Shown here: piece after piece, positions 21,960-32,843 of the stretch
Layout: every line of letters begins with the position of its first letter
Numbering within the stretch: position 1 is the stretch's first letter
From: Falciphora oryzae
Taxonomy: Eukaryota; Ascomycota; Sordariomycetes; Magnaporthales; Magnaporthaceae
Assembly: GCA_000733355.1 (NCBI GenBank)
Contig: JNVV01000036.1
Span: forward strand, 116,578 to 180,577
Direction: 5' to 3'
Length of the DNA stretch: 64,000 bases
Notes under the pieces: generated by a model
The model's input: only the letters and a program-made list of their open reading frames with translations
Databases searched by the model: none
Told to the model about the DNA's origin: nothing
Made by a program: the position numbers and the translations under genes

Positions 21960-24900
21960 TATTGTTTTCCTTTTTTAATATAAGCTTTTATTTTAATCGT
22001 CGTACGATTTGTTAATACCAAAGTTGCTAATGTTTCGTTTGGATTTTTTTTATTAAAGCGTTAGTACGGTTATTTCGTCCGTCGATTTAACGGATTTTAA
22101 AAATTTCCTTTCGTTCGTACGATTCCCGGAAAAATATAATATCGATTATTAATTTTTTTTCCGTCGTATTGCCTAGCTTTATTAAATATTTATATAATGA
22201 TTTGGAATTTATGCATATAATAGTTGGGATGCGTGCGATGCTTAAAATAAAAGTAATCCGTTTTAATATGCTACTAAATGCGAAACCGCTATTAAAACCA
22301 ATTATTATACCGTATAATTCGTTTGCTAATACGCTTTTCGTTATTCGCTTGCATTTAATAAATAACTAATAAAAGATATTCCTTTAGATAAAAAATAAAA
22401 TTTCCGTACGACCTATTTCTTTTGTTAGTACGATCAAATAGCTAAATTATAATATTAGGTTTTTATTATTAGCGAATAATCCATTTGCAAAAATAAATAG
22501 CTTCGTACGAATTAAATCCAAAAAAGTAGTTAAATTTTCGTTATAAGTTATCCATTTGCTATTAAAACCGCTGGTTTAATTTATTAATGTCCTTTTTGCT
22601 TAGGTTATTTACCTAGGTTGCTATAAATAGGTCGTACGCTACTTTTAGTTAACAAATGGTTGCTATATATGCATTTCGTACGCGTTAGGCAATATACTAT
22701 TATATTAAATCCTTAGCTTTTGGTTTTACCAGCTGGAATTAGTTAAACTATCCTTTTTGCACGATTGTAATATTTTTTTTTGGAATTCGAATTTGCATTC
22801 GTTAAATTCCAAATAGTTATCGTACGAAAGGAAGGTTTTCGGTTTAGTTTAAAAATTAGCTTCGTATAGCTTTTCCTCTTTTAAGTCCGAAAATGCTATC
22901 GTTGCAAAATTAAACGTATTATTTATTTGCATACCCGTAATACCAAACTCCTATCGTCCGGTTGCTATAAATAATAAGTAAAAATCGTACGATAAAGCTT
23001 CCATACCCAATGCTTCGCGATAGTGGGAATAGTAGGTTTTCTACCAATAGGTTCCAGATTTTGCCATTCCGTATAATGGCCTTTATATTTATAAAATGGA
23101 ATCCGTTAAATATTTATAGCGGATTTCCTTTAGCAGCTTTGCGATAATTGTTCGTACGAGCTTTTTTTTTAAATTGGATATAGGTTTAGGTAATATCTTT
23201 TGTTTTATACGATGCTTTTAGTTTTTTTTTATTAAGGTCGGGCCGATGCTAAAAAATAGGCGCTAGCTTATCCGTTAAATGGTTGGAATTTGGGTAAAAA
23301 GTTCCTTTTTTTCGAAATCGTTAAACCTTTGCGCAATTATCCTGGTTTTTTCGTACGGATAATCCGAGGTTTTCCCTTTTATTTTTCGTACGAAGCGGGT
23401 ATTTTATATCCGGAATCCGGCGTATTTGTTTAGATCGTATTTAACGATTTTAATAGTACCTCGTGCGATAAGGTTATTAATTTCTACCGCGTTAAATTTT
23501 TCGAACGGCTTTTTTAATGTAGTAATTTTTCCTTCCGTACGAAATAATAGGGCCAGTTTTTAATTACCTTTTTTTTAGCAGTTAGGTATGTTATTAGCTA
23601 TGCGTTTTTTTCGGTTTTCCTTTGCTTCGTTTAGGGGAAATAACCGGGTTAAATTGGGCGGTAGCTTTTATTGCTTCGGGAGTTTCGTGCGATAGGTTTG
23701 GCTTATTAACTATTTTTTTTTAAAGTTTCGTACGATAGGTTTGGTTTATCGTTTTCCTTTTCCGGATTACGGATATATGGCTTGGTTTGTATTAGCCGGA
23801 ATACTTTTAATCCGCTTTCCGTTAGGACGGTAACGTTGGATTAATCGGTTACTTAAAGGATATGCGGTCCGGTTTAGCCCTTTTTTTCTTTTCAAACGAA
23901 AACTTCATTACCGAAAGGAAATTGCAATAGGTTATACGTACGAGGTCCGTTTTAAATGTTTAATGCTCGGCTAACTTCAATTTCCGCACGGATACTTCGC
24001 AATATTTTTATTACCTTTTAAATTGCTTTTGCTTTTCGTACGATATTTAAGGACGGAGCGGAGTTTTGGTTAATCCGGGGGTAAGTACTAAAAACTAATA
24101 AGGTTGGCACGAAACCGTTAGGTTCTGCTGTATCGTTTAATATTTTGATTGCCATTTGTAATAATATTTTATTATCCGTGCAATATTTAAATTCCTTTTT
24201 TAAAATATCGTACGCTTTTTTAAAAGGTTAGTACGTTCGTTTAATTTTTTTTAACAGCCTAATAAGCTTTTATTAGCATCTTTTTGTACGATATTCTTAT
24301 TATTTTAACGTAATTACGGAATACTTTCGACGAAAAGTTCGTACTAAAGTCGTACGAAATAGTATTTAGTAGCTTTTAGTAAATAAAAATCCAGCATTTG
24401 CAAAGGGCGTTTTATACGTTTTAAATTGATAGTGATCGTACGAACGTCGCAATTTGGAAAGATATTGCTGCATCGATAACATATAGTGCGTTTTTCCTTC
24501 CCAAATATACGATATCGATAACGATTTCGTAATTAAATTCGCAATTGTTTTTAATCGAAAATTTAAACCGTTAAGGGGCCGGGTTGTATGTTTGGTAATA
24601 GTGGCACATTTTGCTAATTTCCTTTAGGATTTTTTTTTTACGTTAAAATGTTTTGCTTTTTTTTAAAAATCGATAAAGGCGTTTCGTACGAAAGTGTTTA
24701 AACTTTTAATAAAGCCTTTTAAATTTTCCTTTTGTTAGAAATGCTGCTATTTCCGCATTATTTACGTTAAAAAATAGGTGCTTTTATTTCCTAATTATAG
24801 GAATAATTGTTCCGTTTTTTCGTACGATGTTATCGTTAACGTTATTAAAATAACATTTTAATTTGTCGGCGTTATATAAATAAAATAAAAATGGGGTTTA

Positions 24901-26949
24901 AAAATTTAAAATATAGTAAATAACTTCCCCGAAAGGGTTTTTTATCCGCATCGTACCGATAAAAGTTTTTATATTGTTTTTTCCAAATTTTATTTCCGTT
25001 AATTCCGGCGTTTAATCGGTTTTTATACGGGGGTTTTTTTTTTAAATATACCTCCACCTAATATTTTCCAATTATAAAAATTTATACGGCGCCGGTATTT
25101 TAAAGCTCGCTTTAATAAATCGTATTATATTAATTATATAATACGAATTGGTCTGACGCTTCGTTTAAACTGGTTTAGTAACTGTTTTCGCCAATTATGC
25201 GATAAAAATAAATATAATTTTAAAAATATTACACTAATAATATTTAAATTTATTTATTTTCCTTTTTATCGTACGATAGTGGTAAGCTTTCGTAGTTTTA
25301 AAGGAATATTTCGAAATTATTTCCTTTTTTGCTTAGGTTTTCGCACGCTTAAAGGTACCGTTATTACGCACTTTTTTATTTTTTACGTAAATGCTTCGTT
25401 AATTAGCATCCTTTTTTTTGCATATATAATAGCGTAATTTCGTACGATATTAAAAGTTGCTATTTAATTGGTAATTGCCGTTACCGCCTATCCGGAAATT
25501 GCCGCTTTAGCCCGTTCGGGGTTTATTGTTATTATAATACCGTTAATCCGTATAGTTAGTGTTATACGGTCCTTTTTCCAATAGGAATTAGGTCCTGCTC
25601 GTACGATTTATCGTTATTTATAATGCTATTTGGAAATTTGCGAATAAAGCTTCGCACGTTAGCTTTTAAATAAGGAATGCGATTTTAAATTCCGGCATTT
25701 TACGGTATGCTTAAATAACGACCGTATAAAAGGCACTTTCCTTTTAATAGCTTTTATTTAAAGCTTTTTATGCGAATTGAAATTTATCTAGCATCGTTTT
25801 TAGCATTTCGGGCAATATTTTGTTTAAATAAATTTAACGTATCCGTACGAACGTCGTTAACGTCCAATTTATCCAATAAAACGTATGGTTAATTTTCGAA
25901 TTAAAATAAAAATCGAGGAGTTTATACATTTCGTTTTATCGCTTTCCAAATCCGATATGGTTGATATAAAAATTTTCCGTACGGTTTGATAAAATATCGG
26001 GGAAAATAGCGTAATACTGGTTTTTTTCAATTTGGAATCGTTAATAGCAGCCGATAAAAATCCTTGCTTTATTAAATAAAATATCGTACGGTTTGCCGGT
26101 ATAATTTCGGTTCGTTTTCTATCCTTTTTGGAAAGCTGAGATTTTATTCAGCTTTAGTAGGTAATTATATACCGGCAATTTCGGGGGCAGGTTGTATTTT
26201 ATCGGGGGAATGGTCGTGCGAAGGGTTTAATTTTTCGGGAGTTGTAAAAAGTTCCAAACTTTTTATATCGTACGTGCTTTTAGTGGGATAATTTTAAATA
26301 CCTGTGTTTATTTTCATACGAAATCCGTATTATTATGGAGCTGTTTTATTTTTACGGTAGGGATTGCTATCGGGATTGCTTTAGCCGAAATAACGGTTAG
26401 CTAAATTAGGGCTGTGTTATACGAGGATATTTGTCGTTTAAATTATAGTATTTGGGATAAACGTGTTAATTGCGCTAGCTACAAAATGGGTGTTTCGTAC
26501 GGAATGTTTGGAAATGTAAGGTCTAATATTCGCATAAACCTAACCGTTATTATTCCTTTTAGGATATAGGTCCCATTTTTTATTAAAAATTAGTTTATCC
26601 GCTTTTTAAACGTACGACCAATTTGGTTAAATAAGTCGTATATCCATCCGGCGAATTCCTTTCAAAAGGTTTAACGTAGCGCTTTGCTTTTAATAAATAT
26701 CTAAATAGCTTCCGCGACCGATCGTACGAAATAAATTGTAATTTCGTTAACCGAAAGTGGTTAAATTAAGTTAACGTCGTTTTCCCAGCGTTCGGGGTCG
26801 ATGTATTTGCGTTATGCTAACAAAGGGATGTTTGTTTTTTCGGCGATTTTTTTATGCTAATCCTGGGAAATTTTGCTAAGATAACTTTTATGCGATATTC
26901 CCGCCGGTTTAGCGACGGGTGTGTTTGGGGTTTCGTTTTTACCTGATAT
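21960..26949 (-). pseudogene. Copia-like gag-pol polyprotein, RIP-broken
   Basis: A coherent minus-strand frame starts at ATA 26949-26947, a probable former ATG. Gag runs to about 25260 and includes a Cys-rich segment ending Lys-Gly-Cys...Lys-His near 25380-25430, the knuckle position in this fungal family. Integrase lies at about 24850-24240, with an Ile-Asp pair near 24485, a Tyr-Asp-Phe motif near 24345 and a glutamate region beyond. Reverse transcriptase is too degraded to mark. RNase H ends the frame at about 21960-22250, with a Leu-Tyr-Lys-Tyr-Leu segment and an Ile-Asp-Gly-Arg-Asn-Asn motif. Visible stops are mostly TAA and TAG. The motif CGTACG falls in all three frames of this coding sequence. 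Confidence 0.75.
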
Positions 26950-27325
26950 GGTGATCGTACGAAAATGTAAGGTAAAAAAATGGTATAATAAAAAGGTAGG
27001 GGGAAAAACGAAATAAAATGTTAAGTAAAAAAAAGGGGCAAAATGAAAATAAAAATGTTAAAAAGCTAATGTACGCAACGGAACGCGATTTACTTCCTTT
27101 TCCGTACGAGCTAGGTCTCCGTTTTTTAATTGGCTGTCGTTCGTACCAAAGGTTAATAAACCCGTCCAAATTCCTTTCCTTTAATTCCGATTGCCGTTTA
27201 TAAGGGAAAATTGCTTAGGTAGTAGCACGGGATTGATTGTACGAGGCGAATTCACAATTTCGTTAACTAGTACGAACCGCTTTTTCACGTTGCCAATTTG
27301 TAGGTTGTAACCACCCACTAATTAG

Positions 27326-27719
27326 TATTCGTAGCACGCTAATATCGATATCAACCGGTTAGGGTAAAAAGGCCTTTGGTATATTTTGTTATCCAAAGTG
27401 TCGTTTGTTTTTTAGAAATAACGGAAGGGCTCCTCGTACGAGCCCTTTAGATACATATATCCCAATCACGGAGGCCGCGGGGTGCGGTCGCACAAGGCCA
27501 GTCCCGGTGCCGGGCCTGATTTGTGATTTGCACCGCTTCCGTGCATAACCGGTGATTTCCGTGCATGACCGGTGATTTCCGTTTATAACCGGTGATCCCT
27601 ATTGCCGGTCCCTCCGTGTCAGAGAGGCGGGGCCTCTCAGTCCCGGAGTCCCTGGTCATTGGGGATTCCCCTTGCCCGTGCTTCTACCTGTCGTGCGACC
27701 TCTTGCTGCCCTTCCAACA
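27326..27719 (-). repeat. LTR of the copia-like element (5' LTR by transcription)
   Basis: 394 bp, the partner of 20129-20522. It starts TATTCG where the other starts TGTTCG, a RIP-type G to A at the terminal TG. CTCGTACGAG is again present near 27436. Confidence 0.92.
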
Positions 27720-28049
27720 ATAAGCTTTGCTAATATTAAATGTAATGTATATTTATCGCTTTTTAATTTCTTTTTATTTTTTAACCATAACGTGGTTTAC
27801 AAATGCGTGGAACACACAAGCGAATAGAACACCCACACCCGACCTCCAATTAATTAACGCGCATGCTAACCCAATAACCCTAAAAGTCCATTCAAACTAT
27901 TTAAAACTGTATATATCGGACATTTTTACTTTTTTTAACAAATGCGCGCATTGTGTCCGGTTTTGCCGCACGTGCTATATTGCTAACGAGTTATCGTCGC
28001 CCTTTTTTTTAACCCTTATAATCGCGCATTTTTTGCTATAGCTATTTAT

Positions 28050-28342
28050 TGTAACAAGGGGTCAAAGACGGCTTGGAGAAGGATCTCTATATTGCAGATA
28101 ATCTTTCTATGGGCTCAAGAGATGCTTGAGGAGGAGGAATCTTTCGTGAAGGACATAGGAGATGGCAGGGTTTATATAGACCCTTTGTGATCCGTGCGAA
28201 GTATCGAGTACATGATTCACACTGCCTTCCGACCTTCACCGCTTGGTCTTAGGGCCGCTGACCGCCTATGCGGGTTTTCGAACCTCCGTAAGGCCGACTC
28301 GTGATGCCGACTAGTTAGGTCCACGGGTTCTTCCGTGTGACA
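28050..28342 (+). repeat. Solo LTR, unmutated, 5-bp target duplication
   Basis: It starts TGTAACAAGG and ends CGTGTGACA, with TTTAT on both sides (28045-28049 and 28343-28347). Copy 2 of the Fot1 element shows the empty site near 33097-33105. It is GC-rich with normal CpA, so it arrived after RIP or is too short to trigger it. Orientation is by TG...CA only. Confidence 0.9.
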
Positions 28343-28589
28343 TTTATTTAGCTCCTGCTGGTCCAAAATATTTCGTATTTCGTTAATGGTAAGTAACCTT
28401 CCGAATCGGATACGTGTTTTTTTAGCCCTCCGGCGTTTGCTTAATATTTCGTTCGTTTTTCGTAGTTTGGAATACTTTTTTTTTAAAAAAAATTAATCCG
28501 ATGCATAATTGCTTTCGCCTTTTTCGTAAACTAATTTACAACCGCTAGCATAAATATCAGAAAGCCGTTTTAGTAATTGGAAATTCGAA

Positions 28590-29802
28590 TTTTGATATAT
28601 TCGGATTGCGAAATTGATTTTTTAGCCGTCCGTGGCGTTTTAAAAGTCCAAAGTTCGGGGTCGTTTAAAAGCGTTTTCGGGGGAATTGGAATCTGTAGCT
28701 TTATATCCAGCTTTTTTAAAACCGAATCCGGATTAAAAAAAAGTAAAGCCAATTTTTTAAAAGCTTTTTCGGATATTTTTTTCGGTTATAAAATTAAAAA
28801 ATGCCGCTTTAAACGCCGAAAAAAATTATTTTTAATTATATAATTAACGTGCGATTTTATTAAATTTTCGATTTGTTAACCGTACGTTTTTTTTATTAAA
28901 TTAAAGCATTTAACGTTAAGCGGCTAAAAGAAATAAAACTAATACGGAAGCATATAAAGCGTAATAATGTTATATTTTTAGCAATAAACTTCGAAATCCG
29001 TTAAATGGTAGCTTTCGTATCCGTTTAGTACTAACAAACGATAAAACCCCGTAAAACGAATTGCAATGTATTTATCGAAATGCTAAATCCATTTTAAACC
29101 GAGCTCGTTCGTAATTTATTTATTAGCGCTTATTGCGATAATTTAATTACGTAAAAGGTTGGTTTTTAAATACCAATTAGTTAAATAGTATTGCTTTTTA
29201 ACGATAATAAAAAAAGGGATCGTTTAACCGTAATAATTAACTTTTTAAATAATTGTAATTTATTTCCGATTGCTAAATCGGACCAATTTTGCTTTGCTAC
29301 GGCTTTCCGATATTATAATAATTATAACGGCCGCGATTATGCTTATAAAAAAGCCGGTTTCGTTAAAATTATAAATGTCGTTATTTAAAATGCTATATTT
29401 AGCTATAATATTTCGTATAAAATCGAATTACGTAAAAACGAGCTTGGGATTTTTGCATTTAGCCTTTTAGTAATCGTATTTTCGAATCCAACGCGTACCG
29501 AGCTCCGCGCGACGTTTGATAAAGTTCGCGACCCAATTTTTGCCAACGGTGCCCGCGTCGCGTTCGGCAAATAGTTAGTTAGCTATATTTTTAATACCAA
29601 AAGGCCGCGGAGAGAATGCGCGAGAATTTAGTTCGAATATATATTTAATAAGCGCTTCCTTTTCGGATTCCGTTAATTTCCGGGATTTGGGAATGTTATC
29701 GCATCGAGCAGGTTGGCCGCGTTTTCGACGCGAAAAGGTCGTAAAAGCGACGAAATAAATTTTAGCAGCGGCCCGGAAGCTTAGATTTGGGTCGGATTGC
29801 AA
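28590..29802 (-). pseudogene. Fot1/pogo transposase, copy 1
   Basis: Minus strand. An open N-terminal part at 29575-29802 shows the CENP-B-type helix-turn-helix region (Ser-Arg-Lys-Leu-Thr-Glu-Ser-Glu segment). The DDE domain follows: the Asn-Phe-Asp-Glu-Thr-Gly-Phe motif has Asn for the catalytic Asp (AAC at 29362-29364). The Leu-Xxx-Leu-Asp-Gly motif near 29030 also has Asn. A His-Phe-Asp-Lys block and a Pro-Leu-Asn-Val-Lys block match Fot1 order. Stops are TAA or TAG. The enzyme would have cut at TA; it is now dead. Confidence 0.82.
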
Positions 29803-29949
29803 AGCTTAAAAGGTAATAATTAATCGGCTTTTTTTATTTTGTTTTGCTAGGTTTGTTGGTGGAAAGGTTGGTGGTAGAAGGAGACGCGTTGTGTTGTCGC
29901 GTTCGCGTGTTCCACTCGCTTGTGTGTTCCACTCATTTGTAACACGTTA

Positions 29950-31330
29950 TGGGTTTAATTTAATAGTTTGTTATCGGTTTCGTTATCGGTATTGCGAATG
30001 GATTCGGTCGCCGCCCCTTTTTTTATTTTAGTTTTAATCGGGGTTTATAAATTCGCTTTCTTTTAAATCGAACGCAATTTACGTAACGACGTTTTTTTTT
30101 TTTCGAAATCCGTAAATTTAATAACGAAAACTTGTTTTTTTTCGCTATCGTATTCGATTTTAACGGGGTTTTTATTAAAAATCGGTTGGATCCGTCGCGT
30201 TATAGTTACCCGCTTTTTAAAATATTAGCCGGTTGCGTTTTTATCGAATTAATGCGTTATGTATAAATCTTCGCAATAATAGGTCCAGCTAAATGCTACC
30301 CCAGGGCATAGGTTATTTTCCGTTTAAATGTTTCCCCGTTAAATAATTGCCGTTTATTGCTACGGATAATCCCGCTTTATATAGCTTTTTTTAAACTATA
30401 TTTAAAGCATTTCCCGTTTTTTTTAAAAAAAAAAAAAAATTTATCGTTTTACTTTTACTAATAGGTAGCTTCCGCATTAAAAGTTATAAATTTAAAATAT
30501 ATATTGTAAATTGTATTTAGTTATTATTTTTGTTATTTACTATTTTAATTAGCTAACTTTTTTTTCGAATCGTTATTCGTATAATTTATCGTTAATACGG
30601 ACGGCTATTTAAATATAATGCGGAAAATCCTCCGGTTAGTCCGCTTTAAAAAGCTCGTTTTTTATATTTTCGCGGAAACCCCCGTAAAAATGCGCCATTT
30701 TAATATAATCGGTTTAGTTAAATTTAGTTATAAAGCGTTGGAATTTTAAAACGTATATAAAAGCTAGCCTTTTTTATTAAAAGCTAAAAATCTTTTTTTC
30801 CGTAACCAATCGTTCGTTAATTTAGCCGAAAACTTTGCCGACCTTTTTTCGAATTTTTCGAAATTAGTAAATACAATTTATATTTGCTTTTTAGATTACA
30901 CGCTTTTAAAATAATCCGTTTACGTAAGTTAAACCCAATTTTTAACTATTTTTTTTTAAAAAAAACGTATAATAACGTAAGCTATTTTTTTTCGGTACCG
31001 AAATAAACTTCGTAAAATGAAAAATAAATTTAGCATTCTGTAAAAACAATTCGAAATTTGCCCGTTTTTCCGTCGTAAATTTCCGGAAATAAAAATTTGT
31101 ATCCTTTTATCGTAATATCCGGGTTGTTTTAAATTGCGGCTAATTAAACTTTAATTTTAGTAAAGTCCTTTATAAACATTCGGAAAAGTTTGTAGGAAAT
31201 GTTATTATCGTATACTTTTTTTCGTATTCGATAGTAAAAAATTTCTTCGTTTTTTTAAAGCCGGATGCCGATATTTTATCGTATTATTTATTTTCGGCAA
31301 ATATTAAATAAAATTAGTTAAAATGTTATA
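29950..31330 (-). pseudogene. Ty3/gypsy gag remnant
   Basis: The minus-strand frame matches the plus-strand gag remnant at 34894-35510 (for example the Asn-Glu/Asp-Xxx-Leu-Val/Arg-Xxx-Lys segment near 30810). It continues to a Phe-Ser-Trp-Thr-Tyr-Tyr segment near 30280-30310, typical of the end of gypsy Gag in ascomycetes. TAA and TAG stops are frequent. The adjoining 31331-31560 is AT-rich 5' sequence without motifs. The Fot1 element abuts it on the left. Confidence 0.6.
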
Positions 31331-31566
31331 ATTAAGCTTTGTTTTTAAAGTAAAACATTTAAGAAAAACGCTAAATAGTATATTTAATAAAGGTTTCTTT
31401 AGGGGAATTTGGAAACTGGTAATAAAAGTTTTAATTGCTTGTTTAAAGGGGTACTTTGGAATTAATTTAAATTAATTGATGCCGATGTTTTAATCCAAAC
31501 TATTTAATTGCTAAAAAAAACCTTTTTTTTATATATATAACCTATTATTTTGCTAACTTTAGTGAT

Positions 31567-31710
31567 ATGTTTGTTATATCGTATATTAAATATATAGTTC
31601 CGAACTTTGGTGCTATATTTGCTATAACGAATATTAAATATATTACTTTAAAGCTTCGTGCTATGTTTGCTATATCGCGTATTAAATATATTACTTTAAA
31701 ATCACGTAAC
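31567..31710 (+). repeat. 48-bp tandem repeat, about three units
   Basis: Units start TTTGTTATATCG, TTTGCTATAACG and TTTGCTATATCG at 48-bp spacing, each with TATTAAATATAT. Part of another unit is at 34740-34790. It is associated with repeat C. Confidence 0.75.
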
Positions 31711-31975
31711 TCCTTACGTAAACTTTTTTTTTTTAAATGCAGGGTTAAAGGTGCTTTTTTCCCAGGGTTCGGAATTTAGTCATTAGTCATTAGTCATAGT
31801 CATGACTATTTTAGTCTAGTCAGTTTTAGTCAACGGTGTGACTAACTAATGACTAACTAAATTTTTTTTTGACTAACTAAAGTGACTAAAATAGTCATTT
31901 TTTAGTCATTTTTACATAATTTCGTACAATTTTTGCATATTTTATACAACCTGGTTTTTTGTTATTTTATATAAA

Positions 31976-32095
31976 AAACTAATAAAAATACTAATAAAAA
32001 TACTAATAAAAATGCTAATAAAAATACTAATAAAAATGCTAATAAAAATACTAATAAAAATGCTAATAAAAATACTAATAAAAATGCTAATAAAA
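31976..32095. repeat. 12-24 bp minisatellite (CTAATAAAAAT units)
   Basis: About ten ACTAATAAAAAT or GCTAATAAAAAT units in tandem inside the hAT derivative, alternating A and G at the first position. Confidence 0.85.
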
Positions 32096-32297
32096 TAAAT
32101 ATAATTTTTTTATTTTATAAATAAATAAATACTATTTTAATATATAAATTAATTTATTTCGTTCTCCGAATCGCTATTTTTACTAGACGACTTTTCGTTT
32201 TGTTGGAATTCTTTCTGCCAAACTGATAAATCGGCTATATTCCAGCTTTTTAATAGTAATATTTTACGGTTTGTTTCCGATTTTAATTTATTACGGC

Positions 32298-32565
32298 TTG
32301 GGGTTATTGCAAATTAAAAGGCCATTCCTACAAGCAATGTTGGTTTTTACAACCAAATAAAGCGCCAAACGGTTGGGAAATTAAAAAACAACCAAATAAC
32401 AATATATATACCAAAAAACGCGATTATTTCCTTTCCATTTTAAATAATAAAACGGAAAATGCTACAGAATATAATAACGATTATAATATCGGTAATATAA
32501 ACAATACTGATATAAAAAATAACGAAAAAGATTTCGAAATTACGGAGGATAATATGATTTATTAA
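32298..32565 (+). pseudogene. hAT accessory CCHC protein, C-terminal fragment
   Basis: It matches the intact 119-codon protein at 54811-55170 from the knuckle onward: Tyr-Cys-Lys-Leu-Lys-Gly-His-Ser-Tyr-Lys-Gln-Cys-Trp is present. The N-terminal half, including the first knuckle Cys, is missing at the internal deletion point. It ends with TAA before a TTTA repeat, as in the intact copy. Confidence 0.8.
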
Positions 32566-32730
32566 AAAGGAATTTATTTATTTATTTATGTGAATGACTA
32601 AAAAATGACTAAATTAGTCACTTTAGTTAGTCATTAGTTAGTCAGAAATAGTCATAGTCACTGCCTTGACTAAATTAGTCAGTCATAGTCAAGGTGGTGA
32701 CTTGACTAACTGACTAAATTCCGAACCCTG

Positions 32731-32787
32731 TTTTTTCCTAAGGCTTAACCCAGGCCTCCTGTCCCCACCACCTATGTTGGTTATAAC
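32731..32787 (+). repeat. Right part of repeat C, split by the hAT derivative
   Basis: Continues repeat C across the hAT insertion, from the TTTTTTCC duplication to GGTTATAACA (32778-32787). Confidence 0.6.
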
Positions 32788-32843
32788 ATCGAGGAAGTTA
32801 GGATTAACTAAACTAATTAGCTAATTAATGAAATTAGGATTTA

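Larger units (their letters stand above)
20129..27719 (-). mobile_element. Complete copia-like LTR retrotransposon with a dispersed CGTACG array
   Basis: The 394-bp LTRs at 20129-20522 and 27326-27719 enclose a 6.8-kb interior. The 5-bp duplication ATAAG flanks it (20124-20128 and 27720-27724). Translation on the minus strand gives gag, a zinc-knuckle-like segment, integrase, reverse transcriptase and RNase H, so the element is transcribed right to left. The interior is heavily RIP-mutated, while the LTRs remain GC-rich with few transitions. About 35 CGTACG hexamers lie in the interior (reported as a finding). Confidence 0.93.
27790..29947 (-). mobile_element. Fot1/pogo-type DNA transposon, copy 1, with nested solo LTR
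   Basis: TA dinucleotides flank it (27788-27789 and 29948-29949). Terminal inverted repeats begin ACGTGGTTTACAAATG on the left and ACGTG-TTACAAATG on the right, and match for about 40 bases with one indel. The transposase reads on the minus strand. Without the 293-bp LTR and its 5-bp duplication, the length is about 1.86 kb, the usual Fot1 size and the same as copy 2. Confidence 0.9.
31763..32730 (+). mobile_element. hAT deletion derivative with 19-bp inverted ends
   Basis: Both ends carry CAGGGTTCGGAATTTAGTC (31763-31781, and reverse complement 32712-32730), flanked by the 8-bp direct repeat TTTTTTCC (31755-31762 and 32731-32738), the hAT hallmark. Subterminal AGTCATTAGTCA-like repeats cover about 150 bases at each end. 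Inside are the last 45 codons of a hAT-like transposase frame on the minus strand (about 32155-32295) and the C-terminal part of a CCHC protein on the plus strand (about 32298-32565). Middle sequence is missing. It has entered repeat C. Confidence 0.92.

Noticed and set aside
20523..27325. CGTACG array as a CRISPR-like or regular repeat array
   Set aside because: The motif is only 6-8 bases, spacing is irregular and the intervening sequence is a pol gene; also not expected in a fungus.
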